Counted from the first letter of the stretch, positions 41,557 to 51,266 are shown. The stretch is 64,000 nt of DNA from Mangrovibacillus cuniculi (GCF_015482585.1 NZ_CP049742.1:1787277-1851276); one strand, 5' to 3'. The notes: generated by a model from the letters alone, not told the origin. Translations and numbers: made by a program.

Positions 41557-41598
41557 AAAAAAAGACTGTCCGGCAACTCACACCTGCTGGACAGTCTT
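41557..41598 (-). terminator. terminator after yshB
   Basis: AAGACTGTCC/GGACAGTCTT with an inner GCA/TGC pairing and a run of seven T on the minus strand. It lies between yshB and polX, so the two may not be fully co-transcribed. Confidence 0.88.
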
Positions 41599-41604
41599 AA
41601 GCAT

Positions 41605-42141
41605 TTATTGGACGTTGTCAATCCACCATTCCTTTACCTGGTTAGAGAGAATTGGGGTATGTTCTAATATCCACGCTGCTACATTTGAACTTTGTAGACC
41701 AACTTGTATAGGCTCAATTGGCAATAATGCGGCTACATATAGTACGATAAATGTTAGTAAATAGACTTCGATAAATCCTAATACACCACCTGCCCATACA
41801 TTTACTCCTCGAACGATTGGGATGTGCGTGACAAAGTCTAAAGCAGAACCGATAATTTGTAATACAATTCTTACTAACACAAAAATGAGGAAAAATGCGA
41901 TGACGCGATAATAAGCATCTTCGAATGAACCATTACCTAGAAGCATTTCCACTTCAGATGAACCAAAGGATGGATAAGGAATCCATAACTGAAGAGTAGG
42001 AATAATACGCTCATCATAGACAGCAGCAACAATAAATGCAATGATAAAACCAGTCATATGTATAAACTGAAGGATAAATCCTCTTTTTAATCCAATGAGG
42101 AATCCCATAATAAGTAACACCAATAAACCAATATCTACCAT
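41605..42141 (-). CDS. yshB: CvpA-family membrane protein YshB
   Basis: A 178-residue protein with four transmembrane helices (about 5-24, 28-47, 68-90, 105-125) in the CvpA arrangement (L-I-G-L-K-R-G-F-I-L-Q). Related proteins support colicin V production or envelope homeostasis; the Bacillus role is unknown. The ATG at 42141 (M-V-D-I-G) has an AAAGGA site and gives the usual length; the longer frame does not. Confidence 0.88.
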   Translation of the reverse strand: MVDIGLLVLLIMGFLIGLKRGFILQFIHMTGFIIAFIVAAVYDERIIPTLQLWIPYPSFGSSEVEMLLGNGSFEDAYYRVIAFFLIFVLVRIVLQIIGSALDFVTHIPIVRGVNVWAGGVLGFIEVYLLTFIVLYVAALLPIEPIQVGLQSSNVAAWILEHTPILSNQVKEWWIDNVQ

Positions 42142-42298
42142 AATTTTCAGTCCTTTACGAAAAACTTTCGCGAAACCTAAACACCACACGACTAAATGCG
42201 ACAAAAGGTTCAATTTATCTTAGCATGATTTGAAAATGATTGTCTATGAAAACAAAAAATTCTAACTATTAAATCCATAAATGGAAAGGAACGACAAA

Positions 42299-43225
42299 AT
42301 GGGGAACTTAGTATTAAAAGTATCTACCAATACAATAAAAGAAATGAAAGAGTATTATCAAAAATCGTTAAAGTCACCTTCTCCACCTTACACTGCTTTT
42401 TCAGCAAAGGTTGGTTCTTGCACGATCACTGCTTATCAATCTGGGAAAGTCATGTTCCAAGGATCTGGCGCTGAAGTCGAAGCGAGTAAATGGGGAAAGG
42501 TAGAACCTTCTCAAGCAAAAGCTTCTACTGCTTCTGCTTCTTTACCGAAAGGATTCGAAGGTTGGTCCGTGATAGGATCTGATGAAGTTGGGACAGGAGA
42601 TTATTTTGGACCATTAACAGTTGTAGCCGCCTATGTCCCAAAAGATAAATTGGCACTTGTAAAAGAACTCGGAGTAAAAGATTCTAAAGACTTAAAAGAT
42701 CCACAAATTATTACGATTGCCAAAGAATTAATTCATGTAATTCCCTATAGCTTGTTAGTATTACCAAATGATAAATACAATGAAATTCAAGCAAAAGGAT
42801 ATTCTCAAGGAAAAATTAAAGCACTGCTACATAATCGAGCTTTGAGGAATGTCTTACAAAAAATATCTCCTGTGAAACCAGAAGCCATTTTAATAGATCA
42901 ATTTGCGGAAAAAAATATTTACTACCGTCATATTCAAACAGAAAAAGAAATAGTGAGAGAAAATGTTTATTTCTCAACAAAAGCGGAAGGGTTACATTTA
43001 TCAGTTGCAGCTGCTTCCATTATTGCTCGTTACGCATTTTTAAAACATTGGGATGAGTTAAGTGAAAAAGCTGGTATCATTTTACCGAAGGGAGCAAGTA
43101 ACAAGGTGGATGAAGCTGCAGCTAAATTAATACGGAAACATGGGGAAGAAGCTTTGTGGCGATACGCCAAAGTCCATTTTGCCAATACACAAAAAGCGAA
43201 GAATTTATTATATAAAAAGCGATAA
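42299..43225 (+). CDS. rnhC: ribonuclease HIII
   Basis: A 308-residue enzyme removing RNA from RNA-DNA hybrids. N-terminal TBP-like substrate-binding domain (about 1-85) and a type 2 RNase H domain with the D-E-D-E residues: I-G-S-D-E-V-G-T-G-D-Y-F-G (about 92-104), and I-D-Q-F in the middle, plus A-A-A-S-I-I-A-R. The ATG at 42299 follows AAAGGA. It diverges from yshB with only 157 bp between them; the zapA gene normally found there is missing. Confidence 0.95.
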   Translation: MGNLVLKVSTNTIKEMKEYYQKSLKSPSPPYTAFSAKVGSCTITAYQSGKVMFQGSGAEVEASKWGKVEPSQAKASTASASLPKGFEGWSVIGSDEVGTGDYFGPLTVVAAYVPKDKLALVKELGVKDSKDLKDPQIITIAKELIHVIPYSLLVLPNDKYNEIQAKGYSQGKIKALLHNRALRNVLQKISPVKPEAILIDQFAEKNIYYRHIQTEKEIVRENVYFSTKAEGLHLSVAAASIIARYAFLKHWDELSEKAGIILPKGASNKVDEAAAKLIRKHGEEALWRYAKVHFANTQKAKNLLYKKR

Positions 43226-43257
43226 AACCACGTGAGTCCGTGGTTTTATCGCTTTTT
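43214..43257. terminator. bidirectional terminator shared by rnhC and the 72-aa gene
   Basis: A perfect 19-bp inverted repeat (arms start AAAAAGCGATAAAACCACG) with a 6-nt loop and T-tracts on both strands. The last codons of both convergent genes lie inside it. Confidence 0.93.
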
Positions 43258-43464
43258 CTTTTTAGAGTTATCAAGCGCAACTTTACTTTTTACTATAGCT
43301 TCTCTTATCACTTGCACTTGTACTGTCTTTTCATCCAATTCTAAAACTTGCTCAACTATTGCATTTCTCCCTTTGATTCTTACAGTCGCACCTGTAGCAG
43401 GAACCTGCTTCGTTAGTTGGCATAATAGTACAACTCGGTTTTCTACGTAGGAAATTACTTTCAT
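43246..43464 (-). CDS. hypothetical protein, 72 aa
   Basis: A small basic protein convergent with rnhC. It starts after an AGGTGAG site. Beta-strand pattern at V-V-L-L-C-Q-L and A-T-V-R-I-K-G-R-N-A-I-V-E-Q-V, then a lysine-rich tail (D-N-S-K-K-K-K-R). It is not ZapA and I know no named family; similar small proteins occur next to rnhC in other Bacillaceae. An OB- or SH3-like nucleic-acid binding fold is possible. Confidence 0.6.
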   Translation of the reverse strand: MKVISYVENRVVLLCQLTKQVPATGATVRIKGRNAIVEQVLELDEKTVQVQVIREAIVKSKVALDNSKKKKR

Positions 43465-43602
43465 CGTCTCTCACCTTTTCTAGTAAAATAAGTCCACAGC
43501 CTATCAGCAATGTACCTCTCTACAACGTATGAGAGCTTGATGAGGGTTATTACTAGATTTATAAAATTTAGTAGGAATGCTCTCCCACTGTCACGTAACA
43601 AA

Positions 43603-43640
43603 AAGCCCACCTAACGAATCAAGTTTCGTTAGGTGGGCTT
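43603..43640 (-). terminator. terminator after pheT
   Basis: Perfect 15-bp stem AAGCCCACCTAACGA with an 8-nt loop and TTTTG on the minus strand. Confidence 0.92.
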
Positions 43641-43646
43641 CCATAC

Positions 43647-46064
43647 TTATCCTCTTAACACTGCGTTTGCTTTTTCTTGAAGGGCAGTAAGCACGCGGTC
43701 ATGCGCTTTTACTACTTCTTCATCTGTTAACGTTCTTTCTGGATCCATATATTTAAGAGAGAATGCTAAAGACTTTTTGCCTTCTTCCATTTTTTCTCCT
43801 TCATATAAATCAAACAGTTTCACTTCTTTAAGAAGTGATTTCCCTGCTTCTAAAATAATCGATTGTAAGGAACCAGCTGTAACATCACTTTCTACAACCA
43901 ATGCAATGTCACGTGTGATAGAAGGATATCTTGGCACAGTTGTGAAAGATAAAGCTTCAACCGCTGCTGATTCTAACGCCGTTACATCCATTTCCACCAC
44001 ATACGTTTCTTTTAGACCGATATTTTTTTGGACAATTGGGTGTACTTGCCCCACATAACCAATCACTTCACCGTCTAAAAGAATATCTGCTGTTCTACCA
44101 GGATGCAATTCTTTTAGTGAAGTGTTTGCAACAAAGCTAATACGATTTCCTAGTTGTAATCTAGTGGATAATGCTTCCACAATTCCTTTTACAACGTAGA
44201 AATCAACAGCTTTCTTCTCACCTTGCCACGCATGTTCATGCCAGTTACCTGATACTGCTACTGCTAGACGCTCTTTTTCTTCTGGTAACTGGTTTGCTCC
44301 AGTTGATAAGAACACAGAACCTAACTCATAGACAGCAACAGATTCTAGCTGACGCGCTTGGTTATAGGCAACGACTTCTAACAATTGTGGCACGATACTT
44401 AAACGAAGTCGACTTCTCTCTTCACTCATTGGTAAAGCTAATTTCACTGGCTCTCTTTTCTCTAGAGCAAACTGAAGAGATTTCGACTCACTTGTTAAAG
44501 AATACGTAATAGCTTGCTTTAAACCCGCTCCTTCAAATGTGGAACGAATTTCTCTACGTAAACGTTGACGCTTGGAAAGCTGTCCAGTTGTCGCAACCAT
44601 TGTTGGTAATACGGAAGGAATCACGTCATACCCATAGATACGTCCCACTTCTTCAATTAGATCTTGTGGAATAGTAATATCTCCACGACGAGTAGGAACC
44701 GTAATGTCAAACGTACCATCTGATTCTTTCACCGTGAATTGAAGACGTGTAAAGATGTCCTTCACTTCATCTACTGTTAAACTTGTTCCTAATAAAGAGT
44801 TGATATGGTTCATCGTAACTTGAACCGTAGCTTCTACCGGCTGCTCTACTTGTACTTCTGCTTCTCCAGCTAAAACTGTTCCACCTGCAAGCTCTTGTAA
44901 TAAGTATGCCGCACGATTTGCAGCTGCTTTCACGCGATTAGGATCTACACCTTTTTCAAAGCGAGCACTTGATTCACTGCGTAAACCATGGCGCTTAGAC
45001 GCTTGACGAATTAATTGTGGATTAAAGTAAGCAGACTCTAGTAAAACTGTAGTTGTGCTATCAGATACTTCTGTCGCTTCCCCGCCCATGACACCAGCTA
45101 ACGCCACAGCTTCTTTACCATTTGTGATAACGAAGTCTTCTTCCGTCAATTTACGCTCTTCTCCGTCTAATGTAACAATCGTCTCTCCAGCATTTGCTTT
45201 ACGAGTTTCTACAATAGTAGAACCAAAACGATCATAATCAAATGCATGAAGTGGTTGACCGTACTCCATCAATACATAGTTTGTAATGTCTACTACGTTG
45301 TTGATAGGACGAATTCCAGCAGCTGCTAAACGAGCTTGCATCCATACTGGAGAAGGTTTTACTGTTACATTTTTAATTACTTTCGCAACGTAATGTGGGT
45401 TAGACTCATGGTCTTGAAGCATTACTTTTACCGCTTCATTTGCTTGATCCGCTGCTTCTCTAATAGTAAACTCAGGCAACTTCACTTCTTTACCTAGAAT
45501 TGTTGCGACTTCGTACGCTACCCCTAGCATACTTAAGCAATCCGAACGATTAGGTGTAAGACCCAACTCTAATACAGCATCATTTAAATGCAATTGCTCT
45601 AATGCATCTTCCCCGACTGGAGCATCACTTGGGAAAACATAGATTCCTTCTGCATATTCTTTTGGAACTAATTTTCCTTCTACTCCTAGCTCTTGAAGAG
45701 AACAAATCATTCCGTGCGAAGCTTCCCCGCGTAATTTTGCTTTTTTAATTTTAAAGTTACCTGGTAGCACTGCGCCTACAGTAGCTACAGCAACCTTTTG
45801 TCCTTTATCGACATTCGGAGCACCACAAATTATTTGCACTGGCTCTTCTGCACCGATATCCACAAGACATTTATTTAATTTATCGGCATCTGGGTGCTGT
45901 TCTTTTTCTAACACGTGACCGACCACGACACCAGATATACCTTCATTACGAACTTCCACACCTTCCACTTCAACACCAGCACGAGTAATTAAATCAGCCA
46001 GTTTTTCGGCAGAAACTTCTTGCACATCTACATATTCTTGTAGCCATTTATATGAAACAAACAT
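43647..46064 (-). CDS. pheT: phenylalanyl-tRNA synthetase, beta subunit
   Basis: An 805-residue subunit with, in order, an EMAP-like tRNA-binding domain (about 40-150), B3/B4 editing domain (G-Q-P-L-H-A-F-D), B5 domain, catalytic-like core and the C-terminal ferredoxin-like anticodon-binding domain (about 710-804). It edits Tyr-tRNA-Phe and supports aminoacylation by PheS. Twelve bases from pheS, same operon. Confidence 0.97.
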   Translation of the reverse strand: MFVSYKWLQEYVDVQEVSAEKLADLITRAGVEVEGVEVRNEGISGVVVGHVLEKEQHPDADKLNKCLVDIGAEEPVQIICGAPNVDKGQKVAVATVGAVLPGNFKIKKAKLRGEASHGMICSLQELGVEGKLVPKEYAEGIYVFPSDAPVGEDALEQLHLNDAVLELGLTPNRSDCLSMLGVAYEVATILGKEVKLPEFTIREAADQANEAVKVMLQDHESNPHYVAKVIKNVTVKPSPVWMQARLAAAGIRPINNVVDITNYVLMEYGQPLHAFDYDRFGSTIVETRKANAGETIVTLDGEERKLTEEDFVITNGKEAVALAGVMGGEATEVSDSTTTVLLESAYFNPQLIRQASKRHGLRSESSARFEKGVDPNRVKAAANRAAYLLQELAGGTVLAGEAEVQVEQPVEATVQVTMNHINSLLGTSLTVDEVKDIFTRLQFTVKESDGTFDITVPTRRGDITIPQDLIEEVGRIYGYDVIPSVLPTMVATTGQLSKRQRLRREIRSTFEGAGLKQAITYSLTSESKSLQFALEKREPVKLALPMSEERSRLRLSIVPQLLEVVAYNQARQLESVAVYELGSVFLSTGANQLPEEKERLAVAVSGNWHEHAWQGEKKAVDFYVVKGIVEALSTRLQLGNRISFVANTSLKELHPGRTADILLDGEVIGYVGQVHPIVQKNIGLKETYVVEMDVTALESAAVEALSFTTVPRYPSITRDIALVVESDVTAGSLQSIILEAGKSLLKEVKLFDLYEGEKMEEGKKSLAFSLKYMDPERTLTDEEVVKAHDRVLTALQEKANAVLRG

Positions 46065-46076
46065 GTGAACTCCTCC

Positions 46077-47120
46077 TTATTCGTGTACCGAGAACTGTTG
46101 TAAGAATCTGCTATCATTTGTATAGAAATGACGAATATCATCTACACCATATCGAAGCATCGCAATTCGCTCCACTCCAATACCAAAAGCGAACCCAGAT
46201 AATTCTTTTGCATTGTATCCATTCATCTCTAGTACGTTTGGATGCACCATTCCTCCGCCTAACACTTCAATCCATCCAGTGTTTTTACAAACGGAACAAC
46301 CTTTTCCATTACACATCTTACAAGAAATATCAATTTCTACTGATGGTTCAGTGAATGGGAAGAAACTTGGACGAAGACGAATTTCACGCTCTTCTCCAAA
46401 CATTTTCTTCGCAAAAACTTCTAACGTCCCTTTTAAGTTCGCCATCGAAATGTCTTTTCCGATTACTAACCCTTCAATTTGCATAAATTGATGTGAGTGC
46501 GTAGCATCATCGCTATCACGTCGATACACTTTACCAGGACAAATAATTTTAATTGGTCCTTTTTCTACATTTCCTTCCATTGTTCTTGCTTGAACGGTAG
46601 AAGTATGTGTACGCATTAATAAATCATCTGAGATATAGAAAGAATCTTGCATGTCTCGAGCAGGATGACCTTTTGGAAGATTTAGCGCTTCAAAGTTGTA
46701 GTAATCCTTTTCCACTTCTGGTCCTTCCATTACGCTGTAGCCCATTCCAATAAATAGATCTTCCATCTCTTCAACAATTTGCGTTAGTGGGTGACGAGAA
46801 CCTTTTGAAACCGGACGACCTGGTAAAGTAACGTCAATCGATTCAGAAGCAAGTTGTGCTTTTACTTCTTCTTCTTCTAACAATTCTTTTTTCGCTTCTA
46901 ACTTTTCTGTGATTTCTTCACGAACGACATTTACCAAAGCTCCCATTTTCGGACGCTCTTCTGCAGAAAGTTTGCCCATTCCTCTAAGTACTTCCGTGAT
47001 CGGTCCTTTTTTCCCTAAATAAGCAACACGAACATCATTTAGTTCTTTTAATGTTGTAGATTGTTCAATACTTGCCAGAGCTTCTTGCTTAAGCTGGTCT
47101 AACTTTTGTTGCATTTCCAT
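46077..47120 (-). CDS. pheS: phenylalanyl-tRNA synthetase, alpha subunit
   Basis: A 347-residue class II catalytic subunit charging tRNA-Phe. N-terminal coiled coil (about 1-85), motif 1 H-P-L-T-Q-I-V, motif 2 [12 protein letters not shown] and [14 protein letters not shown], motif 3 [12 protein letters not shown] cysteine cluster in the middle (C-K-M-C-N-G-K-G-C) is usual for Bacillus enzymes. A T-box leader controls the operon. Confidence 0.97.
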   Translation of the reverse strand: MEMQQKLDQLKQEALASIEQSTTLKELNDVRVAYLGKKGPITEVLRGMGKLSAEERPKMGALVNVVREEITEKLEAKKELLEEEEVKAQLASESIDVTLPGRPVSKGSRHPLTQIVEEMEDLFIGMGYSVMEGPEVEKDYYNFEALNLPKGHPARDMQDSFYISDDLLMRTHTSTVQARTMEGNVEKGPIKIICPGKVYRRDSDDATHSHQFMQIEGLVIGKDISMANLKGTLEVFAKKMFGEEREIRLRPSFFPFTEPSVEIDISCKMCNGKGCSVCKNTGWIEVLGGGMVHPNVLEMNGYNAKELSGFAFGIGVERIAMLRYGVDDIRHFYTNDSRFLQQFSVHE

Positions 47121-47154
47121 GTAAATTCCTCCTTATCAACCTTTGGAAAACAAT

Positions 47155-47400
47155 AAAAAACCTCCTCCCAAAAAAGGGACGAGGTTTGAATTCGCGGTAC
47201 CACCCTTGTTAAGGCTAGTAAATAGCCTTCACTCGATTGCCGTTAACGAGGCAAGTCGGAATTCCTTTACCCTTTTAAAAAGAGGTCCCGGAACTCACTC
47301 TGGAGGTGAACTTCCATTGTTTAATCTTTAGAACGCTTCCAGTCAAGGCGTTCATTCCCTAAAAAGATAAACACAACGTACTTTTCTCCGTCTACGTATT
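47155..47400 (-). ncRNA. T-box leader of pheST
   Basis: Minus strand leader with the T-box antiterminator GGGTGGTACCGCG (47,193-47,205; TGGT fits the ACCA end of tRNA-Phe), followed by a terminator AAACCTCGTCCC ... GGGAGGAGGTTT with six T (47,158-47,187). TTC triplets (Phe codon) lie in the stem I region. Uncharged tRNA-Phe should stabilise the antiterminator and raise pheST expression. Confidence 0.9.
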
Positions 47401-47422
47401 ACCTGTATATGTTTTACCTACG

Positions 47423-47454
47423 GACATTGTATGTTAAAAGCTGTACAATGTCTA
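47423..47454 (-). promoter_or_regulatory. pheST promoter with overlapping dyad
   Basis: Minus strand TAGACA, 17-bp spacer, TACAAT. GACATTGTA at 47,423 and TACAATGTC at 47,444 form a 9-bp inverted repeat covering both hexamers. Confidence 0.6.
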
Positions 47455-47475
47455 GTCGTTGGATAAAAATCCATT

Positions 47476-48237
47476 TTATTTTGTAAAATGGAACATTAAA
47501 ACGCCAGCTGCTACACCTACGTTTAAGGATTCTGCTTTACCAGCTAAAGGTATATAGACATTGGCAGTTGTCTTCTCTAAAATTTCTGTTTTCACACCTT
47601 GACCTTCATTCCCTACAATTAATGCAAACTTCTCTGGAGGTGTAACAGAAAATACAGAAGTAGCGTTTTGTAAAGACGTTCCAAAAGTAGGAACATCGTT
47701 CTCCTGTAAGTCATCTAGTAGCGCTTCTAAATCTTCTCGTATTATTGGTAAATGTACGTGACTTCCTTGGGCAGAACGCAACACTTTTCCATTGTATAAA
47801 TCCGCAGAACCTTTTCCTAAAACAATTGCATCAAAGCCTGCTGCATCAGCTGTTCTAATCAATGTCCCAACGTTACCTGGATCCTGAACAGAATCAAGTA
47901 GTAAGATTTTTTTCCAAGCTGTTTGATACTTGTTTTGTTTTGGCATTTCACAAACAGCAAATACAGCTTGTGAATGTTCCGTTTCTGCTAGTGACTCTGC
48001 TGCAATAGCAGAAAGATAGGTAATCTCGACTCCATCTACATTCCATTTGCTTGGGATACGGATTTCTTCTGAAACTAATAACGTTACGATTTCATCTTTA
48101 GCATGTAGTAGCATTTCCTCCACAAGATGAAATCCTTCTAGTATATATTGTTGCCTTTTTTCTCTTTCTTTTCGTTGTGTTAGTTTCTTCCATTGTTTTA
48201 ACTTTTCATTTTGTGCAGATCGTATAACCGTGGTCAT
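47476..48237 (-). CDS. ysgA: SpoU-family RNA 2'-O-methyltransferase (YsgA)
   Basis: A 253-residue SPOUT methyltransferase acting on rRNA or tRNA ribose. N-terminal substrate-binding domain (R-E-K-R-Q-Q-Y-I-L-E-G-F-H) and C-terminal trefoil knot: L-D-S-V-Q-D-P-G-N-V-G-T-L-I-R-T-A-D-A-A-G (motif 1), V-G-N-E-G-Q-G-V (motif 2), I-P-L-A-G-K-A-E-S-L-N-V-G-V-A (motif 3). Its exact target base is not known. Divergent from sspI, adjacent to pheST as in B. subtilis. Confidence 0.92.
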   Translation of the reverse strand: MTTVIRSAQNEKLKQWKKLTQRKEREKRQQYILEGFHLVEEMLLHAKDEIVTLLVSEEIRIPSKWNVDGVEITYLSAIAAESLAETEHSQAVFAVCEMPKQNKYQTAWKKILLLDSVQDPGNVGTLIRTADAAGFDAIVLGKGSADLYNGKVLRSAQGSHVHLPIIREDLEALLDDLQENDVPTFGTSLQNATSVFSVTPPEKFALIVGNEGQGVKTEILEKTTANVYIPLAGKAESLNVGVAAGVLMFHFTK

Positions 48238-48322
48238 AATACCCTCTCTTTCCTCACATAATCCTCAAGACTCGGGTAAAACTACTAATGATTGACCCTA
48301 TATTTTAAAAGGAGGATTTTCC

Positions 48323-48529
48323 ATGAATTTAAATTTACGTCAAGCTATATTAAACAACATTTCTGGAAATAACGAAAGCCAACTACAAGAAACTATTGTA
48401 GATGCAATCCAAAGTGGCGAAGAAAAAATGCTACCTGGTCTTGGCGTTCTATTTGAAATCTTCTGGAACAGCGCACCTCAAGACGAGAAAACAGCTGTAT
48501 TAGAGACGATTGCAGACCAAGTGAAGTAA
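48323..48529 (+). CDS. sspI: small acid-soluble spore protein SspI (H-type)
   Basis: A 68-residue minor SASP made in the forespore: [30 protein letters not shown]. The AAAGGAGG site eight bases upstream is strong. In B. subtilis it is transcribed by sigma-G. Confirms a spore former. Confidence 0.95.
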   Translation: MNLNLRQAILNNISGNNESQLQETIVDAIQSGEEKMLPGLGVLFEIFWNSAPQDEKTAVLETIADQVK

Positions 48530-48542
48530 ATCTTTTATGCTG

Positions 48543-48580
48543 ACACCGTAGGACTTGTTGTTCTATGGTGTTTGTTTTTG
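48543..48580 (+). terminator. terminator after sspI
   Basis: CACCGTAGGAC/GTTCTATGGTG stem (with mismatches/G-U) and TTTGTTTTT on the plus strand. Confidence 0.8.
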
Positions 48581-48609
48581 ATGGTGTTTCTCTTGGAGGG
48601 TCGTCGCAT

Positions 48610-49000
48610 TCCTCGGAGTTCGGTCGCTTTCCTCTAAGTTCGGTCGCTTTCTCAGAAGTTCGGTCGCTTTCCCCGAAGTTCGGTCGCTTTCTTCAAAGTT
48701 CGGTCGCTTTCCCCGAAGTTTGGTCGCTTTCTTCAAAGTTCGGTCGCTTTCCCCGTAGTTTGGTCGCTTTCTTCAAAGTTTGGTCGCTTTCCCCGAAGTT
48801 TGGTCGCTTTCTTCAAAGTTCGGTCGCTTTCCCCGAAGTTCGGTCGCTTTCTTCAAAGTTCGGTCGCTTTCCCCGAAGTTTGGTCGCTTTCTTCAAAGTT
48901 CGGTCGCTTTCCCCGAAGTTTGGTCGCTTTCCCCGAAGTTTGGTCGCTTTCCCCGAAGTTTGGTCGCTTTCTCCTAAGTTCGGTCGTTTTTTCAGAAGGT
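48610..49000 (+). repeat. tandem array B, exact 20-bp units in 40-bp dimers (about 19 units)
   Basis: The unit AGTTYGGTCGCTTTC is followed by alternating CCCCGA or CTTCAA. From 48,621 to 48,990 the 20-bp register never slips; the alternation gives a 40-bp higher-order period over about six cycles, breaking down into three identical units near the right end. Edge units are diverged. Frames are open in several phases because the unit has no stop codon, but none has a credible ribosome-binding site. It fills the gap between sspI and ysdC. There are no unique spacers, so it is not a CRISPR. Confidence 0.95.
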
Positions 49001-49085
49001 TAATCACGTTTTAAGATATTCTGCACTTATCATCAGCATCCCCACTAAATCAGCAAAAGAGACGGAGTTATCCGCCTCTTTTTCA

Positions 49086-50174
49086 TTAATCAAATGTAAT
49101 TGTATCAACCGCTTTGCGATCTAGACGCTTAATTACTTCTACAATCAACTTAACTGCCTTCTCGTAGTCACCTTTGTGCAACATTGCTGCATTGGAGTGA
49201 ATGTAACGAGTTGGGATCGTGATAGAAAGAGAAGGTACTCCGTTTGCCGTAATGTGAATCGCACCAGAGTCCGTTCCTCCACCTGGCATTGCATCGAATT
49301 GATAAGGGATATTCAGCTCATCCGCTACATCCGTTACGTAATCACGAAGACCTTTATGAGATACCATAGACGCATCGTAAAGAACGATTTGTGGACCGTC
49401 CCCCATCTTACTTAGCGCTTCTTTCTCTGTTACACCTGGAGTATCACCAGCGATACCTACGTCTACTCCAAATGCTATGTCTGGCTTAATTTGTGAAGCA
49501 GATGTGCGCGCTCCTCGTAAACCAACTTCTTCTTGAACAGTTCCAACGCCGTAAACTACGTTTGGATGTTTCTCGTCTTTTAATTGTTTTAATACATCAA
49601 TTGCAATAGCACAACCGATGCGGTTATCCCACGCTTTCGCAAGAAGCATGTCAGGGTTTTTCATCACTGTGAATTCAAAGTATGGAGTAACCATGTCTCC
49701 AGGACGTACGCCCCACTCCAACACTTGATCCTTAGAAGTTGCACCAATATCTACAAACATATCTTTAATATCTACAGGCTTTTTACGAGCTTCTGGAGGC
49801 AAGATATGAGGTGGTTTTGATCCTATAACACCAGTAATCTCCTCACCAGAGCGAGTAGTAATAGTTACACGTTGTGCTAGCATAACTTGGGACCACCAGC
49901 CTCCAACTGTTTGAAAACGAACAAATCCTTTATCTGTAATAGAAGTAACCATGAAACCAACTTCATCAAGGTGTCCTGCTACCATGATTTTTGGTCCATT
50001 TTCCTCTCCAATTTTCTTAGCAATTAGGCTTCCTAATCCATCCGTTTCTATTTCAGTAGCATATGGAGCAATCCACTTTTTCATCACTTCACGAGCTGCT
50101 CGCTCATTACCTGGAACACCATTAGCATCCGTTAACTCTTTTAACATTGTTAACGTTTCGTTATTTGTCGTCAT
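49086..50174 (-). CDS. ysdC: M42-family glutamyl aminopeptidase (YsdC)
   Basis: A 362-residue dinuclear metallopeptidase forming large hollow complexes that trim peptides. Metal ligands and catalytic residues: [10 protein letters not shown] (His/Asp), [18 protein letters not shown] (catalytic Glu), [10 protein letters not shown] and R-Y-I-H-S. The ATG has a GGAGGGG site. Homologues prefer Glu/Asp or broad N-termini. Confidence 0.93.
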   Translation of the reverse strand: MTTNNETLTMLKELTDANGVPGNERAAREVMKKWIAPYATEIETDGLGSLIAKKIGEENGPKIMVAGHLDEVGFMVTSITDKGFVRFQTVGGWWSQVMLAQRVTITTRSGEEITGVIGSKPPHILPPEARKKPVDIKDMFVDIGATSKDQVLEWGVRPGDMVTPYFEFTVMKNPDMLLAKAWDNRIGCAIAIDVLKQLKDEKHPNVVYGVGTVQEEVGLRGARTSASQIKPDIAFGVDVGIAGDTPGVTEKEALSKMGDGPQIVLYDASMVSHKGLRDYVTDVADELNIPYQFDAMPGGGTDSGAIHITANGVPSLSITIPTRYIHSNAAMLHKGDYEKAVKLIVEVIKRLDRKAVDTITFD

Positions 50175-50248
50175 TGAGACCCCTCCAAAAGCTTATTTTT
50201 ATGTATAGATACTATTATATCGAACTACACCCTAGTTGCACAAATATT

Positions 50249-50737
50249 CTAATAACCGCTCTCTTGCCTCTGATAGTTTATTGCATTTTTTTCATCGTAT
50301 GCAGCTTCCATTTCCGCTCTAGTAAAACCTAAAGCTGAGCCTAAAGATATGTACATACTGAATAAGTGTTGGTACTTTTCTATATTAACTTCTGGTGATA
50401 AAACAGCTAATTCTTGATACATTCCTTTAAATAGGGAAGTCAGGTCAGTGTCTACTTGTTCCTCTTTCCACTCTGTTTCATTTTCGAAACCAAGTTCTAT
50501 TCCTAGTGAAAGAAGAAAGTGAAATCCATCTATGTACTCTTCTAAAATAATACTTTTTTCAGAAGCAGGTTTCTTACTCCAAAATTTAAAACACCTTGTT
50601 TCGTTTGCTAGTTCACCTAATTCTACTAGAAAGGCAACTTGTTTTTTTGTAAAAAGAGAATCTTGTGTAACAGCTTGAGTTGTTTCGATGTAATGGTCTA
50701 ATTTTCTTTGCTTTTCAAACCAATTTTTTAGCGTCAC
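50249..50737 (-). CDS. dimeric dUTP diphosphatase
   Basis: A 162-residue all-alpha dUTPase of the MazG-related dimeric type (DUTPase_2). Metal motif E-L-G-E-L-A-N-E-T-R-C-F-K-F-W-S (E-x2-E-x... , about 42-57) and L-E-E-Y-I-D-G-F-H-F-L-L-S-L-G-I-E-L (about 65-83). It converts dUTP to dUMP, preventing uracil incorporation and feeding thymidylate synthesis. This is a chromosomal gene in some Bacillus groups and a phage gene in others; here it lies between ysdC and ysdB. Confidence 0.85.
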   Translation of the reverse strand: MTLKNWFEKQRKLDHYIETTQAVTQDSLFTKKQVAFLVELGELANETRCFKFWSKKPASEKSIILEEYIDGFHFLLSLGIELGFENETEWKEEQVDTDLTSLFKGMYQELAVLSPEVNIEKYQHLFSMYISLGSALGFTRAEMEAAYDEKNAINYQRQESGY

Positions 50738-50770
50738 TTTTACTCCTCCTAAAAATAGTTGATAAAAAAA

Positions 50771-50797
50771 TGAAACATTTTTACTCTCACATACGTA
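50771..50797 (+). promoter_or_regulatory. sigma-W promoter of ysdB
   Basis: TGAAAC, 17-bp spacer, CGTA on the plus strand, the sigma-W consensus, about 55 bp before the ysdB start. YsdB is a known sigma-W regulon member in B. subtilis. Confidence 0.85.
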
Positions 50798-50852
50798 AAT
50801 AAGTAACTACCCTTATGCAAACATTTTGGGAACCTTAGGAAGGATGGTGTAT

Positions 50853-51266
50853 ATGATTTTAAGGTTCATACTATTTATCGCTTTTTGCTATTTTATTTAT
50901 CTTGGAATTCGGTATTTCTTTCATCCCAAAAGAAAGCTTGAAGCAGCTGTCGAATCAGGTGCATTTTACTTTTATGATGATGAAAAAAATGTACGCCATA
51001 ATTTCTTGATGACGTACAAAGGTTGTTTATTTGAAGGAGAAAAATACCTCGGCACCACTAAAAATGCTTTTGATGTAGTCTCTATTTTCATATGGCCTCA
51101 TAAAACAGAGAAATTAAAAGGATTTACGTATGATGATTTTACCTTCATGGAAGCGCAAATCAAAAGTGTATATCCTAACGCAAAGCTCGATTGGAAAAAG
51201 CCTATTCAAGATTTCCTAGCGTCAAAAAATAAACGTTGGGATGACTTATTGGATTCATCCAAGTAG
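50853..51266 (+). CDS. ysdB: YsdB, sigma-W regulated membrane-anchored protein
   Basis: A 137-residue protein with one N-terminal helix (about 2-21, I-L-R-F-I-L-F-I-A-F-C-Y-F-I-Y-L) and a cytosolic domain (N-F-L-M-T-Y-K-G-C-L-F-E-G-E-K-Y-L-G-T-T, I-F-I-W-P). The ATG at 50853 follows AGGAAGG by nine bases. It belongs to the envelope stress response; function unknown. The 3' end overlaps ysdA by 12 bp, convergent. Confidence 0.88.
   Translation: MILRFILFIAFCYFIYLGIRYFFHPKRKLEAAVESGAFYFYDDEKNVRHNFLMTYKGCLFEGEKYLGTTKNAFDVVSIFIWPHKTEKLKGFTYDDFTFMEAQIKSVYPNAKLDWKKPIQDFLASKNKRWDDLLDSSK

Noticed and set aside
47143-47331. 62-aa plus-strand frame upstream of pheS
   Set aside because: It lies antisense to the pheST T-box leader, with no start signal.
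48610-49000. Possible CRISPR array
   Set aside because: The repeats are directly joined with no unique spacers of constant length, and no cas gene is in the window.
48565-49014. Overlapping frames of 64-149 aa across array B
   Set aside because: They exist because the 20-bp unit has no stop codon; they show only the repeat, in several phases and on both strands, without a ribosome-binding site.
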